Below are positions 47,589 to 55,294 of a stretch of 64,000 nucleotides of DNA, piece after piece. The notes beneath the pieces are model-generated. The model ran no database searches. It was not told the DNA's origin and saw nothing but the letters and a program-made list of their open reading frames with translations. The number at the start of each line of letters is the position of its first letter. The first letter of the stretch is position 1. Made by a program: the position numbers and the translations under genes. The stretch is taken from NCBI RefSeq assembly GCF_003597675.1, contig NZ_CP030827.1:1302001-1366000 (forward strand). Reading direction: 5' to 3'. The stretch comes from Neorhizobium sp. NCHU2750 (lineage in GTDB: Bacteria > Pseudomonadota > Alphaproteobacteria > Rhizobiales > Rhizobiaceae).

Positions 47589-48887
47589 TCACCGACGCTT
47601 GTCGCCGAATGTAAAGCCGGTCTCGACGGCGGCCGTTCCGAACTTGTCGCGCAGCCTGTCCATCGCCGCCTCCGCCGCCGCCCGGCGCCCCGCCTGCTGG
47701 TCGACGAGATCCGGCGGATCGGCAAGCTGCGGGTCGCAGAGATCGGTCACGCCGATACCGAGAAGGCGGAATTTCGTGCCGTCCGTTTCCTTCTCCATCA
47801 GCGACAGGCCAGTGCGAAAAATCCGGTCGGTCAGCTGTGTCGGGTCTTCCAGCCGTTTGTTGCGCGTGCGGCTCTTGAAATCGGCCGTCTTCATCTTGAG
47901 CACGACGGTATGGCCGGCAACGCCGTGCTTCTTCAGCCGCGCCGACACCTTTTCCGAAAGGCGGCGAAGGATCGGCACCAGATCGTCATGCCGGGAAATA
48001 TCGTCGAAGAAGGTCGTCTCGGCCGAGACGCTCTTGGCCGGGTCGTTGGGATGCACCTCGCGCTCGTCCATGCCGCGCGCCAGCCGGTAGAGCCTCTGGC
48101 CCATAGAGCCGTAGCGGCGCATCAGCTCGCCTTCCTCCATCCCTTGAAGCTGGCCGATCGTGCGGATCCCGTCTGCCTCGAGCGTGCTGTTGAAGGCGCG
48201 GCCGACACCCCAGATGGTGGTGACGGGCCGGGGCGCCAGAAAATCCCGCGCTTCCGCCTCGCCGATGACGGAAAAGCCGCGTGGCTTCTCAAGGTCGGAC
48301 GCCACCTTGGCGAGGAACTTGCAGTATGAAAGCCCGACGGAAATCGAAATGCCGATCTCGCTTTCCACCCGCTTGGCAAGCTTCGCCAGAATGCGGGCCG
48401 GCGGGTCGCGATGCAGCCGCTCGGTCCCGGCCAGTTCCAGAAAGGCCTCGTCGATCGAAAGCGGCTGCACCAGCGGCGTCAGGTCCATCATCATCTGCCT
48501 GACCTGCCGGCCGACGCTGACATATTTTTCCATGTTCGGCGGGATTACCACCGCGTCGGGGCAGAGTTCCAGCGCCTTGAACATCGGCATGGCCGAGCGC
48601 ACGCCGCTGATGCGCGCGATATAGCAGGCGGTCGACACGACGCCGCGCTTGCCGCCGCCGATGATCACCGGCTTGTCGGCAAGCTCCGGATTGTCCCGCT
48701 TCTCGATCGTCGCATAGAAGGCGTCGCAATCGATATGCGCCAGCGTCAGGTCGTAGAGTTCGCGGTGATAGACCAGCCGCGGCGAACCGCAGGCCCGGCA
48801 ACGGCGTGTTTCGGCCTTCTGCTCGGCAAGGCAGTCGCGACAGAATCCGGTCATCGGGCCGGACAGAGGGTCGGTCGGCGTCGTCAT
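47589..48887 (-). CDS. dinB: DNA polymerase IV (Y family) with N-terminal cysteine motif
   Basis: Error-prone translesion polymerase, 432 residues. The catalytic motifs are [19 protein letters not shown] and [13 protein letters not shown], with HhH-type IWGVGRAF and a little-finger domain. Before the polymerase core lies a short C-x2-C ... C-x2-C motif ([20 protein letters not shown]), an extension seen on some rhizobial DinB proteins and absent from E. coli DinB; it probably binds zinc. ATG 48887 is chosen; the frame is open further upstream but overlaps the operator. A perfect LexA box lies 22 bp upstream, so the gene is expected to be SOS-induced. Confidence 0.93.
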   Translation of the reverse strand: MTTPTDPLSGPMTGFCRDCLAEQKAETRRCRACGSPRLVYHRELYDLTLAHIDCDAFYATIEKRDNPELADKPVIIGGGKRGVVSTACYIARISGVRSAMPMFKALELCPDAVVIPPNMEKYVSVGRQVRQMMMDLTPLVQPLSIDEAFLELAGTERLHRDPPARILAKLAKRVESEIGISISVGLSYCKFLAKVASDLEKPRGFSVIGEAEARDFLAPRPVTTIWGVGRAFNSTLEADGIRTIGQLQGMEEGELMRRYGSMGQRLYRLARGMDEREVHPNDPAKSVSAETTFFDDISRHDDLVPILRRLSEKVSARLKKHGVAGHTVVLKMKTADFKSRTRNKRLEDPTQLTDRIFRTGLSLMEKETDGTKFRLLGIGVTDLCDPQLADPPDLVDQQAGRRAAAEAAMDRLRDKFGTAAVETGFTFGDKRR

Positions 48888-48908
48888 GTGTAGAAGCGAT
48901 CTGGCCCG

Positions 48909-48923
48909 GAACAAAGATTGAAC
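48909..48923 (-). promoter_or_regulatory. LexA (SOS) box of dinB
   Basis: GAAC-AAAGATT-GAAC on the plus strand (GTTC-N7-GTTC read in the dinB direction), a perfect alphaproteobacterial LexA site 22 bp before the dinB start codon, where bound LexA would block transcription. Confidence 0.8.
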
Positions 48924-49092
48924 ATTTGCACCATAGGCACTAATCTCGCGATGCTCAAGGGGCACGACGGGGCGGGGAGCGATGGGGTTGTTGACGACGA
49001 GGATGGCGTGGGCTGCTGGGCGGTATTCGCCGTGCAGTGCATGGCTGTGGCATCACCCTACGCGGGTATCCGCCGCCATCGTGGAGCAGGTG

Positions 49093-49740
49093 TCAGGCAG
49101 CGCGGGAAATATGCGCGCGGATCAACTCGCCGGCTTGCACCCAGTCCATCGCTCTCACGATGCCTTCGTCGGGTTTTGGGGCAAGCAGATGCAGCGGCGA
49201 ATCCGGCATCATGTGCAGCACAAGGCAGCCATCCACATGGTCGCGGACCGAGTGGAGATTGTGCGCCATGTCGTCAATGAAGGCGGACGGCAGCCCGCGT
49301 CCGCCGTGGATGCGGTGCATGACGGGGCCTTTCGGTTCCTCGGTTGCCACCAGCGGAAAGTCGAAGCCGAGGCGGTCGAGAAGCTTGCGGCGGATATCGC
49401 GGTAGCGGGGCGGCATGGCGGTGAGGAAAAGCACGTCCGCCTCGGCATGGAGCGCATTAAGCGTATCGAGCGCCAGATCGAACGGTGTCTGCCATGTATC
49501 CTGCAGTTCGAAGAACCGGCCGATCAATTGCTTGACTGCAACCTCCTCGATAGCGTCCTGCGTACCGGCCGAGACGATATTGCCGGTCAGGCGGAAGGAG
49601 CGGGGCAGGAGTTCAAGCCCGCCCTCGCGCAGATAGTCTTCGAAGGGTACGAAGAAGTTCAGGACCACGTCGTCCACGTCGCAAACGACGAGCGGCCTGT
49701 CCGTCAGCCGGACATGGGAAAGGTCGAGGATCTCGCTCAT
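49093..49740 (-). CDS. HAD-superfamily hydrolase-like protein
   Basis: A 215-residue protein with HAD-like features: motif I-like PLVVCDVDDVVLNFF (D-x-D), a DVLFLTAMPPRYRDIRRKLL segment in the position of motif II (T), a PKGPVMHRI lysine region and an FIDDMAHNLHSV motif IV-like acidic pair. Substrate unknown; probably a phosphatase. ATG 49740 is used (an in-frame ATG at 49752 lies in the preceding gene). It follows the DUF3572 gene by 1 bp on the same strand, so they are one operon. Confidence 0.78.
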   Translation of the reverse strand: MSEILDLSHVRLTDRPLVVCDVDDVVLNFFVPFEDYLREGGLELLPRSFRLTGNIVSAGTQDAIEEVAVKQLIGRFFELQDTWQTPFDLALDTLNALHAEADVLFLTAMPPRYRDIRRKLLDRLGFDFPLVATEEPKGPVMHRIHGGRGLPSAFIDDMAHNLHSVRDHVDGCLVLHMMPDSPLHLLAPKPDEGIVRAMDWVQAGELIRAHISRAA

Positions 49741-49741
49741 C

Positions 49742-50050
49742 TCAGTAATCACCCGGCCCGAAATAAGGCCCCGAATAATATTGCGCCGCCGCCACCACCG
49801 CCTCAGGCTTCGTTCCCGTTGCCTCGCAGAAGGCGAGCAGCGTCGGCTCGTGCCCCATCACGAAGTCGATCATGCCGGCGAGAAAACCCGGATCGCCGAT
49901 CGCTGTGCGGATTTGCTCCGGAGCGACGCCGGAAAGCGACAGGAAGCGCTGGAGCATATCCGGCTCGCCGGCCAGCCAGCCGAGTACGGTTGCGGCAGTC
50001 TCCTCGGCGCCTTTCGCCGCAGACAGATTTTGAGATGCTTTCGGTGGCAT
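49742..50050 (-). CDS. DUF3572 family protein
   Basis: A 102-residue mainly helical protein with the DUF3572 landmarks: A-x-x-V-L-G-W-L-A-x-E-P-x-x-x-x-R-F-L-x-L-S-G, then a segment D-P-G-F-L-A-G-M-I-D-F-V-M-G-H-E-P-x-L-L-A-F-C and the C-terminal AAQYYSGPYFGPGDY. Function unknown. In Rhizobiales and relatives it is typically found next to divK, as here: the divergent divK gene begins 130 bp away, so the promoters face each other. Start ATG 50050; the open frame upstream has no family resemblance. Confidence 0.88.
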   Translation of the reverse strand: MPPKASQNLSAAKGAEETAATVLGWLAGEPDMLQRFLSLSGVAPEQIRTAIGDPGFLAGMIDFVMGHEPTLLAFCEATGTKPEAVVAAAQYYSGPYFGPGDY

Positions 50051-50180
50051 TGTCGCGGAGTTACCTCTTTTCAACCAAATGGCCTTAGCGTGATCGGAGC
50101 AGGCTCCGCGGAATCGACCCTGATGGAGCTTATATATCGAAGATACGCTTTTGAAGGCGCGATTTAAGGAACGGATCGCA

Positions 50181-50552
50181 ATGCCCAAACGGGTCATGAT
50201 TGTCGAAGACAACGAGCTGAACATGAAGCTCTTCCGCGATCTGATCGAGGCGTCGGGCTACGACACGATCCAGACGCGCAACGGCATGGAAGCGCTGGAT
50301 CTGGCCCGCAAGCACCGGCCGGACCTCATCCTGATGGATATCCAGCTTCCGGAAGTCTCCGGCCTGGAAGTCACCAAATGGCTGAAGGAAGACGACGAGC
50401 TGCACATCATCCCGGTCATCGCGGTCACCGCCTTTGCGATGAAGGGCGACGAGGAACGCATCCGCCAGGGCGGTTGCGAGGCCTATGTGTCGAAACCGAT
50501 CTCCGTGCCGAAATTCATCGAGACGATCAAGACCTATCTGGGCGACGCATGA
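50181..50552 (+). CDS. divK: Single-domain response regulator DivK
   Basis: A 123-residue receiver domain. Acidic pocket Glu9/Asp10 (IVEDNELN), phosphoacceptor Asp53 ([13 protein letters not shown]), Thr83 ([13 protein letters not shown]) and Lys105 (YVSKPIS) are all in place. DivK relays phosphate signals from DivJ/PleC-type kinases to DivL-CckA, controlling CtrA and the asymmetric cell cycle in alphaproteobacteria. ATG 50181 ([10 protein letters not shown]) matches the family start. 16 bp separate it from pleD. Confidence 0.95.
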   Translation: MPKRVMIVEDNELNMKLFRDLIEASGYDTIQTRNGMEALDLARKHRPDLILMDIQLPEVSGLEVTKWLKEDDELHIIPVIAVTAFAMKGDEERIRQGGCEAYVSKPISVPKFIETIKTYLGDA

Positions 50553-50568
50553 AGCGGGGAACACGGGC

Positions 50569-51939
50569 ATGACAGCACGGATATTGGTGGTCGACGACAT
50601 CCCGGCGAATGTGAAGCTCCTGGAAGCGCGGCTTCTGGCTGAATATTTCGACGTGCTGACCGCCGATGACGGCTACAAGGCGCTGGCGATCTGCGACAGC
50701 ACCCATGTGGATCTGATCCTGCTCGACATCATGATGCCCGGCATCGATGGTTTCGAAGTCTGCGAGCGGCTGAAGGCCAATCCGAAGACCGCCCATATCC
50801 CGGTCGTCATGGTCACCGCCCTCGACCAGCCGTCCGACCGCGTCCGCGGCCTCAAGGCCGGTGCCGATGATTTTCTGACCAAGCCCGTCAATGACATCCA
50901 GCTGATCTCGCGGGTACGCAGCCTCGTGCGGCTGAAGGCGCTGAGCGACGAATTGCGCATTCGCGCCGATACTGCCCATAGCCTTGTGCTGGAAGACATG
51001 CTGAAGAGCGTCGACGGCCGCGACGACAGCGGCCAGGTTCTGCTCGTCGACGGGCGGGCAAGCTCGCAGGAACGCATCATCAAGGCGCTGAAGCCCATCT
51101 GCAATGTCGTCGCCATTTCCGATCCGCAGGCGGCGCTTTTCGAGGCTGCCGAGAGCGCCTGGGATCTCGTCATCGTCAATGCCAATTTCGAGGATTACGA
51201 TCCGCTGCGCCTCTGCTCGCAGCTTCGCTCGCTGGAGCGGACCCGTTTCCTGCCGATCCTGCTTGCCACGGAGGCCGGTGCCGAGGACATGGTCGTCCGG
51301 GCGCTCGATCTCGGCGTCAATGACTATATCATGCGCCCGATCGACCCGAACGAGCTTCTGGCCCGCACCCTGACCCAGGTGAAGCGCAAGCGCTATAACG
51401 ACCGGCTTCGCATGAGCGTCAAGCAGACGATCGAGCTTGCCGTCACCGATGGCCTGACCGGGCTCAACAATCGCCGCTATCTCGACAATCACCTCAAGGT
51501 GTTGTTTACCCGCGCCACCGTCAGAGCCCGGCCTCTGTCGATCTGCCTGATCGATATCGACCGCTTCAAGTCGGTCAACGACACCTATGGGCATGATGCG
51601 GGTGATGACGTGCTGCGCGAATTCGCCAGCCGCATCCGCTCGACGGTTCGTGGTGCCGATCTCGCCTGCCGCTACGGCGGCGAGGAATTCGTCGTCATCA
51701 TGCCCGATACCGATGCCACCGCGGCTGCAGCCGTAGCCGAGCGCCTGCGTGCCATCATCGAGGAGACGCCGTTCATGCTCAAGAGCGCAGCCACGGCGTT
51801 GAACCTGACGGCATCATTCGGCCTTTCATGCACCACGGGTGGTGCCGAAACGCCCGAACAATTGCTCAAGCAGGCCGATCAGGCGCTCTATACCGCCAAG
51901 GCCGAGGGCCGTAATCGGGTTGTCGCCAACGCGGCCTGA
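50569..51939 (+). CDS. pleD: Response regulator diguanylate cyclase PleD
   Basis: 456 residues: receiver 1 (Asp53 in LILLDIMMPGIDG), a second degenerate receiver (~155-275) and a GGDEF domain. The catalytic motif is CRYGGEEFVVIMPDTD, and the RxxD inhibitory site R-G-A-D lies five residues before it, as in Caulobacter PleD. CLIDIDRFKSVNDTYGHDAG binds GTP/Mg. Phosphorylation promotes dimerisation and c-di-GMP synthesis, linking the DivJ/PleC/DivK circuit to attachment, motility loss and development. Same operon as divK. Confidence 0.95.
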   Translation: MTARILVVDDIPANVKLLEARLLAEYFDVLTADDGYKALAICDSTHVDLILLDIMMPGIDGFEVCERLKANPKTAHIPVVMVTALDQPSDRVRGLKAGADDFLTKPVNDIQLISRVRSLVRLKALSDELRIRADTAHSLVLEDMLKSVDGRDDSGQVLLVDGRASSQERIIKALKPICNVVAISDPQAALFEAAESAWDLVIVNANFEDYDPLRLCSQLRSLERTRFLPILLATEAGAEDMVVRALDLGVNDYIMRPIDPNELLARTLTQVKRKRYNDRLRMSVKQTIELAVTDGLTGLNNRRYLDNHLKVLFTRATVRARPLSICLIDIDRFKSVNDTYGHDAGDDVLREFASRIRSTVRGADLACRYGGEEFVVIMPDTDATAAAAVAERLRAIIEETPFMLKSAATALNLTASFGLSCTTGGAETPEQLLKQADQALYTAKAEGRNRVVANAA

Positions 51940-52480
51940 GCGTCGATCAAGCCGTGTGACATTGTGTCGCATTCTTCGGAAGACGGTCCGAGATGGCATC
52001 GCATGCGGACCGATTTCCGGGGCGCCCGATGCAAAATCGCAGCCGTCCGACGCCATGGAATTGCCTGGTGCATGGGTGGCCGGAGCAGATTTCTGTGCGA
52101 TTTTCCCGTGTTTTCACGGCATTCAGGCTTCCGCGGCCTATGTAGATATCAACAATATGCCATGTCTATCGCGCAGGTTGCTGTTCATGTCGGCGCTGGA
52201 TTGTGGACGGTCTACCGAAATAATCGACCTGAAGTTGTCTTCACTAAGAAGCCGGGGCGTGTCTGGAGGTTGATTTACTTGGGCGCTATTGCGACAGCCT
52301 ACTTGAAACTGGGTGGTGGCGTACAAATTTTAACCAATAGTAGAACCAAGTTTTCCGCGCAGTTAAGAATCTATTGATTTTCTTTTTGCTTTGCGCAATT
52401 TTGACCCTGACGACAAACAAGTGCCCAAGCGGCACTCTCATACCCCATGATGCTCAGGTCCGCCGCATCTCCTGGGTCGT
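51940..52480 (+). other. Non-coding gap after pleD
   Basis: About 540 bases with no convincing gene; a 138-codon plus-strand frame here shows no family features. Coding density and codon pattern break off after the pleD stop. Confidence 0.45.
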
Positions 52481-52592
52481 GGGGTCGGTCGACCGGCAGG
52501 CATGCCTATGCGGTTCCTCGTGCCGTTATTGCAGGCTGGTCGACCCCCAATTCAAAACGCCGCTCTCGAAAGGGACGCGGCGTTTTTTCGTT
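52481..52592 (+). ncRNA. Candidate small RNA ending in a strong terminator
   Basis: The segment opens with GGGGTCG (52481-52487), which pairs with CGACCCC (52541-52547). It encloses a 10-bp palindrome AGGCATGCCT and ends in a terminator: 10-bp stem AAAACGCCGC / GCGGCGTTTT (52554-52586) followed by further Ts. No protein gene ends just upstream, so the terminator must serve something else, most simply a small RNA on the plus strand. The 5' end is uncertain and could be further upstream (to ~52400). No known RNA family recognised. Confidence 0.45.
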
Positions 52593-52632
52593 GAAGGCGT
52601 GCGGCAACCGTCGGCCAGCACGGTCTGGGCCA

Positions 52633-52666
52633 AAAGAAAAGGCGCCTGACCAGACCGGTCGGCGCC
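52633..52666 (-). terminator. Terminator of rpmG
   Basis: Stem GGCGCCTGACC / GGTCGGCGCC (one bulge) followed, in the rpmG direction, by CCTTTTCTTTTGG; 28 bp after the rpmG stop. Confidence 0.75.
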
Positions 52667-52693
52667 CCTTGTCTGGAAGACCGGGATCAAGTC

Positions 52694-52861
52694 TTACTTG
52701 ATCTTGGTTTCCTTGAATTCGACATGCTTCTTCGCGACCGGGTCATACTTGGTCTTGGTCATCTTGTCGGTCATCGTGCGGCTGTTCTTCGTGGTGACGT
52801 AGAAGAAACCGGTGTCAGCCGTCGACAGCAGCTTGATCTTGATGGTCGTAGCTTTCGCCAT
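52694..52861 (-). CDS. rpmG: 50S ribosomal protein L33
   Basis: A 55-residue basic ribosomal protein: [20 protein letters not shown], then [20 protein letters not shown] and [15 protein letters not shown]. This is the cysteine-free (zinc-independent) type of L33. It is a lone gene with its own terminator, located between pleD and the MFS gene as in related genomes. Confidence 0.97.
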   Translation of the reverse strand: MAKATTIKIKLLSTADTGFFYVTTKNSRTMTDKMTKTKYDPVAKKHVEFKETKIK

Positions 52862-52951
52862 GGTTATTCTGCCTCTAGAAAATAGGAAGCCACTGGCGCG
52901 ATGTGCTCCACGGCTAAATCTGGCGCGAAATTACAAATCGCGCGCCAAAAG

Positions 52952-54136
52952 TCAACTCCGTTTTGACTGGAAAAGCGGTCTGCAGAGCGCAACCAGCACG
53001 TAAAAGCCGAAGAAAGCCGCCAGAGCCCAGGCATAACCGCTGGTTCCGGCCACATCCATCGCAGCGCCGATCCCCTGCGGACCGGCAACGGTGCCGACTG
53101 CATAGCAGAAGATGAAGGCCGCATTGGCAGCGGCGAGATCCGCCCCGCTGAGTCGTGCGCCGAGATGGGCGAGGCCGACCGTATAGAGGCCCGATACGCA
53201 ACCGCCCCAGAAGAACAGGATGACGCCCATCAGGATCCAGTTGTGAATGAGCATCGGCAGGGCCAGCGAGCCGAGCACGCCGAGCACCGCCATGGCGGCA
53301 AGCAATGGTCGCCTGTCACGCAGCCTGTCGGAGACGAGGCCGAGCGGGATCTGGAAGGCCATGTTGCCGATGCCCATGACCGTCAACAGCACGGCCACCT
53401 GCGATTCCTGCAATTGCTCGCGCAGGGCATAGATCGGAAACAGCGAAAGCCCGCCTGCCGAAACCGCGCCGAAGGCGAAGACCGCTGCGGTGGCCGTCGG
53501 CACCAGGAAGATGTAGTGGAGGAAGTGCCGCTCGGGAGCCTCATCGAGCACCGGGCTTTCATGCCGGGCGATGAAGATCGGGATGAGGGCGAGAAGGATG
53601 ATCAGTGCGCCCGCCAGGAACGGCATGACGCCATCGCTTCCAAGTGCGGAGAAAAGCAGCGGCCCGCAGGCAAAGCCGACCGCCAGCACCGTCGCATAGA
53701 TGCCGAGCACGAGACCGCGGCGGCGGGGAGGGGCTGCGGCATTGATCCAGAATTCCGACAGGATGAACAGCGTCGTCGTCGCGCCATGGAAGGTGAAGCG
53801 CAGCGGAAACCACATCCAGAAGGACTGGGCGTAATAGAAGCCGAGGGCGCTCGCTGCTGCAACGACGACGGCAAACATCATCGTCTTCGCCACGCCGCAT
53901 GTATGGGCAAGCTTGGTGGTGACCGGAGCGGCCAGCATCGAGGCTATGCCGGCCATGGCGGCATTGAGCCCGATCAGCGTCGAGGGGATACCGCGCTTCT
54001 CCAGGATGATGGATAGAAGCGGCAGCCCGAGTCCGATCGCAATCCCCACCGCGCTGATGGCGGCGATGGCAGCGGCGAGCGAAGGCCAGTGGATTTTCTC
54101 GACATGCCCGTTTGCGTCGGTCGTCGGCTGCGGCAT
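52952..54136 (-). CDS. Major facilitator superfamily transporter
   Basis: A 394-residue membrane protein with 12 predicted spans. The second-third span loop is poorly conserved, but the mid-molecule repeat G-L-V-S-D-R-L-R-D-R-R-P (PLGLVSDRLRDRRPLLAAMA) is the classic MFS loop motif. FILSEFWINAAAPPRRRGLVLGIY resembles the YcaD/UMF-type drug or sugar exporter group. Substrate unknown. It ends ~90 bp upstream of rpmG on the same strand; the start is 10 bp downstream of the NUDIX gene stop, so it may belong to that operon. Confidence 0.85.
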   Translation of the reverse strand: MPQPTTDANGHVEKIHWPSLAAAIAAISAVGIAIGLGLPLLSIILEKRGIPSTLIGLNAAMAGIASMLAAPVTTKLAHTCGVAKTMMFAVVVAAASALGFYYAQSFWMWFPLRFTFHGATTTLFILSEFWINAAAPPRRRGLVLGIYATVLAVGFACGPLLFSALGSDGVMPFLAGALIILLALIPIFIARHESPVLDEAPERHFLHYIFLVPTATAAVFAFGAVSAGGLSLFPIYALREQLQESQVAVLLTVMGIGNMAFQIPLGLVSDRLRDRRPLLAAMAVLGVLGSLALPMLIHNWILMGVILFFWGGCVSGLYTVGLAHLGARLSGADLAAANAAFIFCYAVGTVAGPQGIGAAMDVAGTSGYAWALAAFFGFYVLVALCRPLFQSKRS

Positions 54137-54145
54137 TACTCTTCC

Positions 54146-54835
54146 TTACAGTCGGCTCTCGACGAAACGTCCGCGGTGTACCCTATAGAAAGGGACGGGG
54201 CTTCCGAAAGGCAAGGACGGACTGAGTTCCATCAGGGTCATGACGTCCTCCAGAACCGTTTTTGTGATCCGCGCGAGTTTCAGACTAAAAATTGTTGCAA
54301 TGTCAAGCCATTGCAAGTCCTCCAGCTCGTCCGTATCGCCGAAATGCGACATGTCGAAGACACTCTCGTCGCAAAAGCCCAGAAAGAAGCGGGTGTCATA
54401 GCGACGCGGGTGGCCCGGCGGGGTGATGGCCCGCGCGACATAACGCAGCATCCCGAGATCCGGGCCGCCGGCGCCTGCTGTGCCTATTCCTGTTTCTTCC
54501 GTCAGTTCCCTGAGCGCGGCAACTGCCAGGGCGCGGGCACGCGCGGGGCTCATCTTGCCCGGCATCTCTGCCAGAAGCTTGTCCATCACCATCGGATGGA
54601 GGTCGGATGAAACGGACGCGGCACTGTCGCCACGGTCACGTCGGCCGCCGGGAAACACGTAGAAATCGGGCATGAAGACATGTGAGGCCGCCCGTCTTCC
54701 CATGAGGATGCGCGGCAGCGGGCCGGAACGATCGACAAGGATCAGCGCTGCGGCGTCGCGTATGCGCACGGTCGCAGGCCGCGGCCCGGTGCTCGCTTCC
54801 AGCGAGAGAAGGGAACCATCGATGGCCGTCCTCAT
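54146..54835 (-). CDS. NUDIX hydrolase
   Basis: A 229-residue protein with a Nudix fold. The Nudix box core is visible as AALRELTEETGIGTAG (R-E-L-x-E-E-T-G-I), preceded by FYVFPGGRRDRGD. The insertion between the GG and the box is longer than usual (~50 residues). Such enzymes cleave nucleoside diphosphates linked to other groups (NADH, CoA, sugar nucleotides); the exact substrate cannot be read. ATG 54835 overlaps the preceding DUF983 stop by 4 bp (ATGA), so the genes are coupled. Confidence 0.85.
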   Translation of the reverse strand: MRTAIDGSLLSLEASTGPRPATVRIRDAAALILVDRSGPLPRILMGRRAASHVFMPDFYVFPGGRRDRGDSAASVSSDLHPMVMDKLLAEMPGKMSPARARALAVAALRELTEETGIGTAGAGGPDLGMLRYVARAITPPGHPRRYDTRFFLGFCDESVFDMSHFGDTDELEDLQWLDIATIFSLKLARITKTVLEDVMTLMELSPSLPFGSPVPFYRVHRGRFVESRL

Positions 54836-55293
54836 GGCTGCGGGCCGTCGAAATCGGCGGTCTTCACTTCGCCGGCTGCGGCAAAGCCATGCATGCGATA
54901 GGCCCATTGCAGGCCGATTACGCCACCCTTGATCGGCTGGATGGTGGCAAGAGCTGCGATAACCGCGAGCGGGATCCAGATCGCCGCATGCACGAAGGGC
55001 GGCACGCGCCACAGCATGTCGGTCAACAGGTAGCCGGTCATCAGCACATGGCCGACGACGACAATGACGAGATAGGCGGGCAGGTCGTCGGCCCGCTGTG
55101 GCGTATAGTCCTCGCCGCAGACGGCACAATGGTCGACCGGCTTGAGGAAGGCACGGAAGAGGCGGCCGTCGCCGCATTTGGGACAACGACAGGCAAGGCC
55201 GCGCCGGATGGACTGCGCCAAGGAACGTTCATGGGGACGTTCGGGCGCACCGTCACCGCCATATTTCATGGTCGTTCCGGTGCGCTCGTTCAT
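54832..55293 (-). CDS. DUF983 family protein
   Basis: A 153-residue protein with a zinc-ribbon-like pair (GLACRCPKCGDGRLFRAFLK and HCAVCGEDY) followed by two spans (YLVIVVVGHVLMTGYLLTDM; AAIWIPLAVIAALATIQPIK). This is the DUF983 layout; function unknown. ATG 55293 is 1 bp from the rnr stop; ATG 55269 is an alternative. Coupled to rnr upstream and the NUDIX gene downstream, the usual order in Rhizobiales. Confidence 0.9.
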   Translation of the reverse strand: MNERTGTTMKYGGDGAPERPHERSLAQSIRRGLACRCPKCGDGRLFRAFLKPVDHCAVCGEDYTPQRADDLPAYLVIVVVGHVLMTGYLLTDMLWRVPPFVHAAIWIPLAVIAALATIQPIKGGVIGLQWAYRMHGFAAAGEVKTADFDGPQP

Positions 55294-55294
55294 C

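Noticed and set aside
51964..52377. 138-codon plus-strand frame after pleD
   Set aside because: No family resemblance, no ribosome site, composition unlike neighbouring genes.
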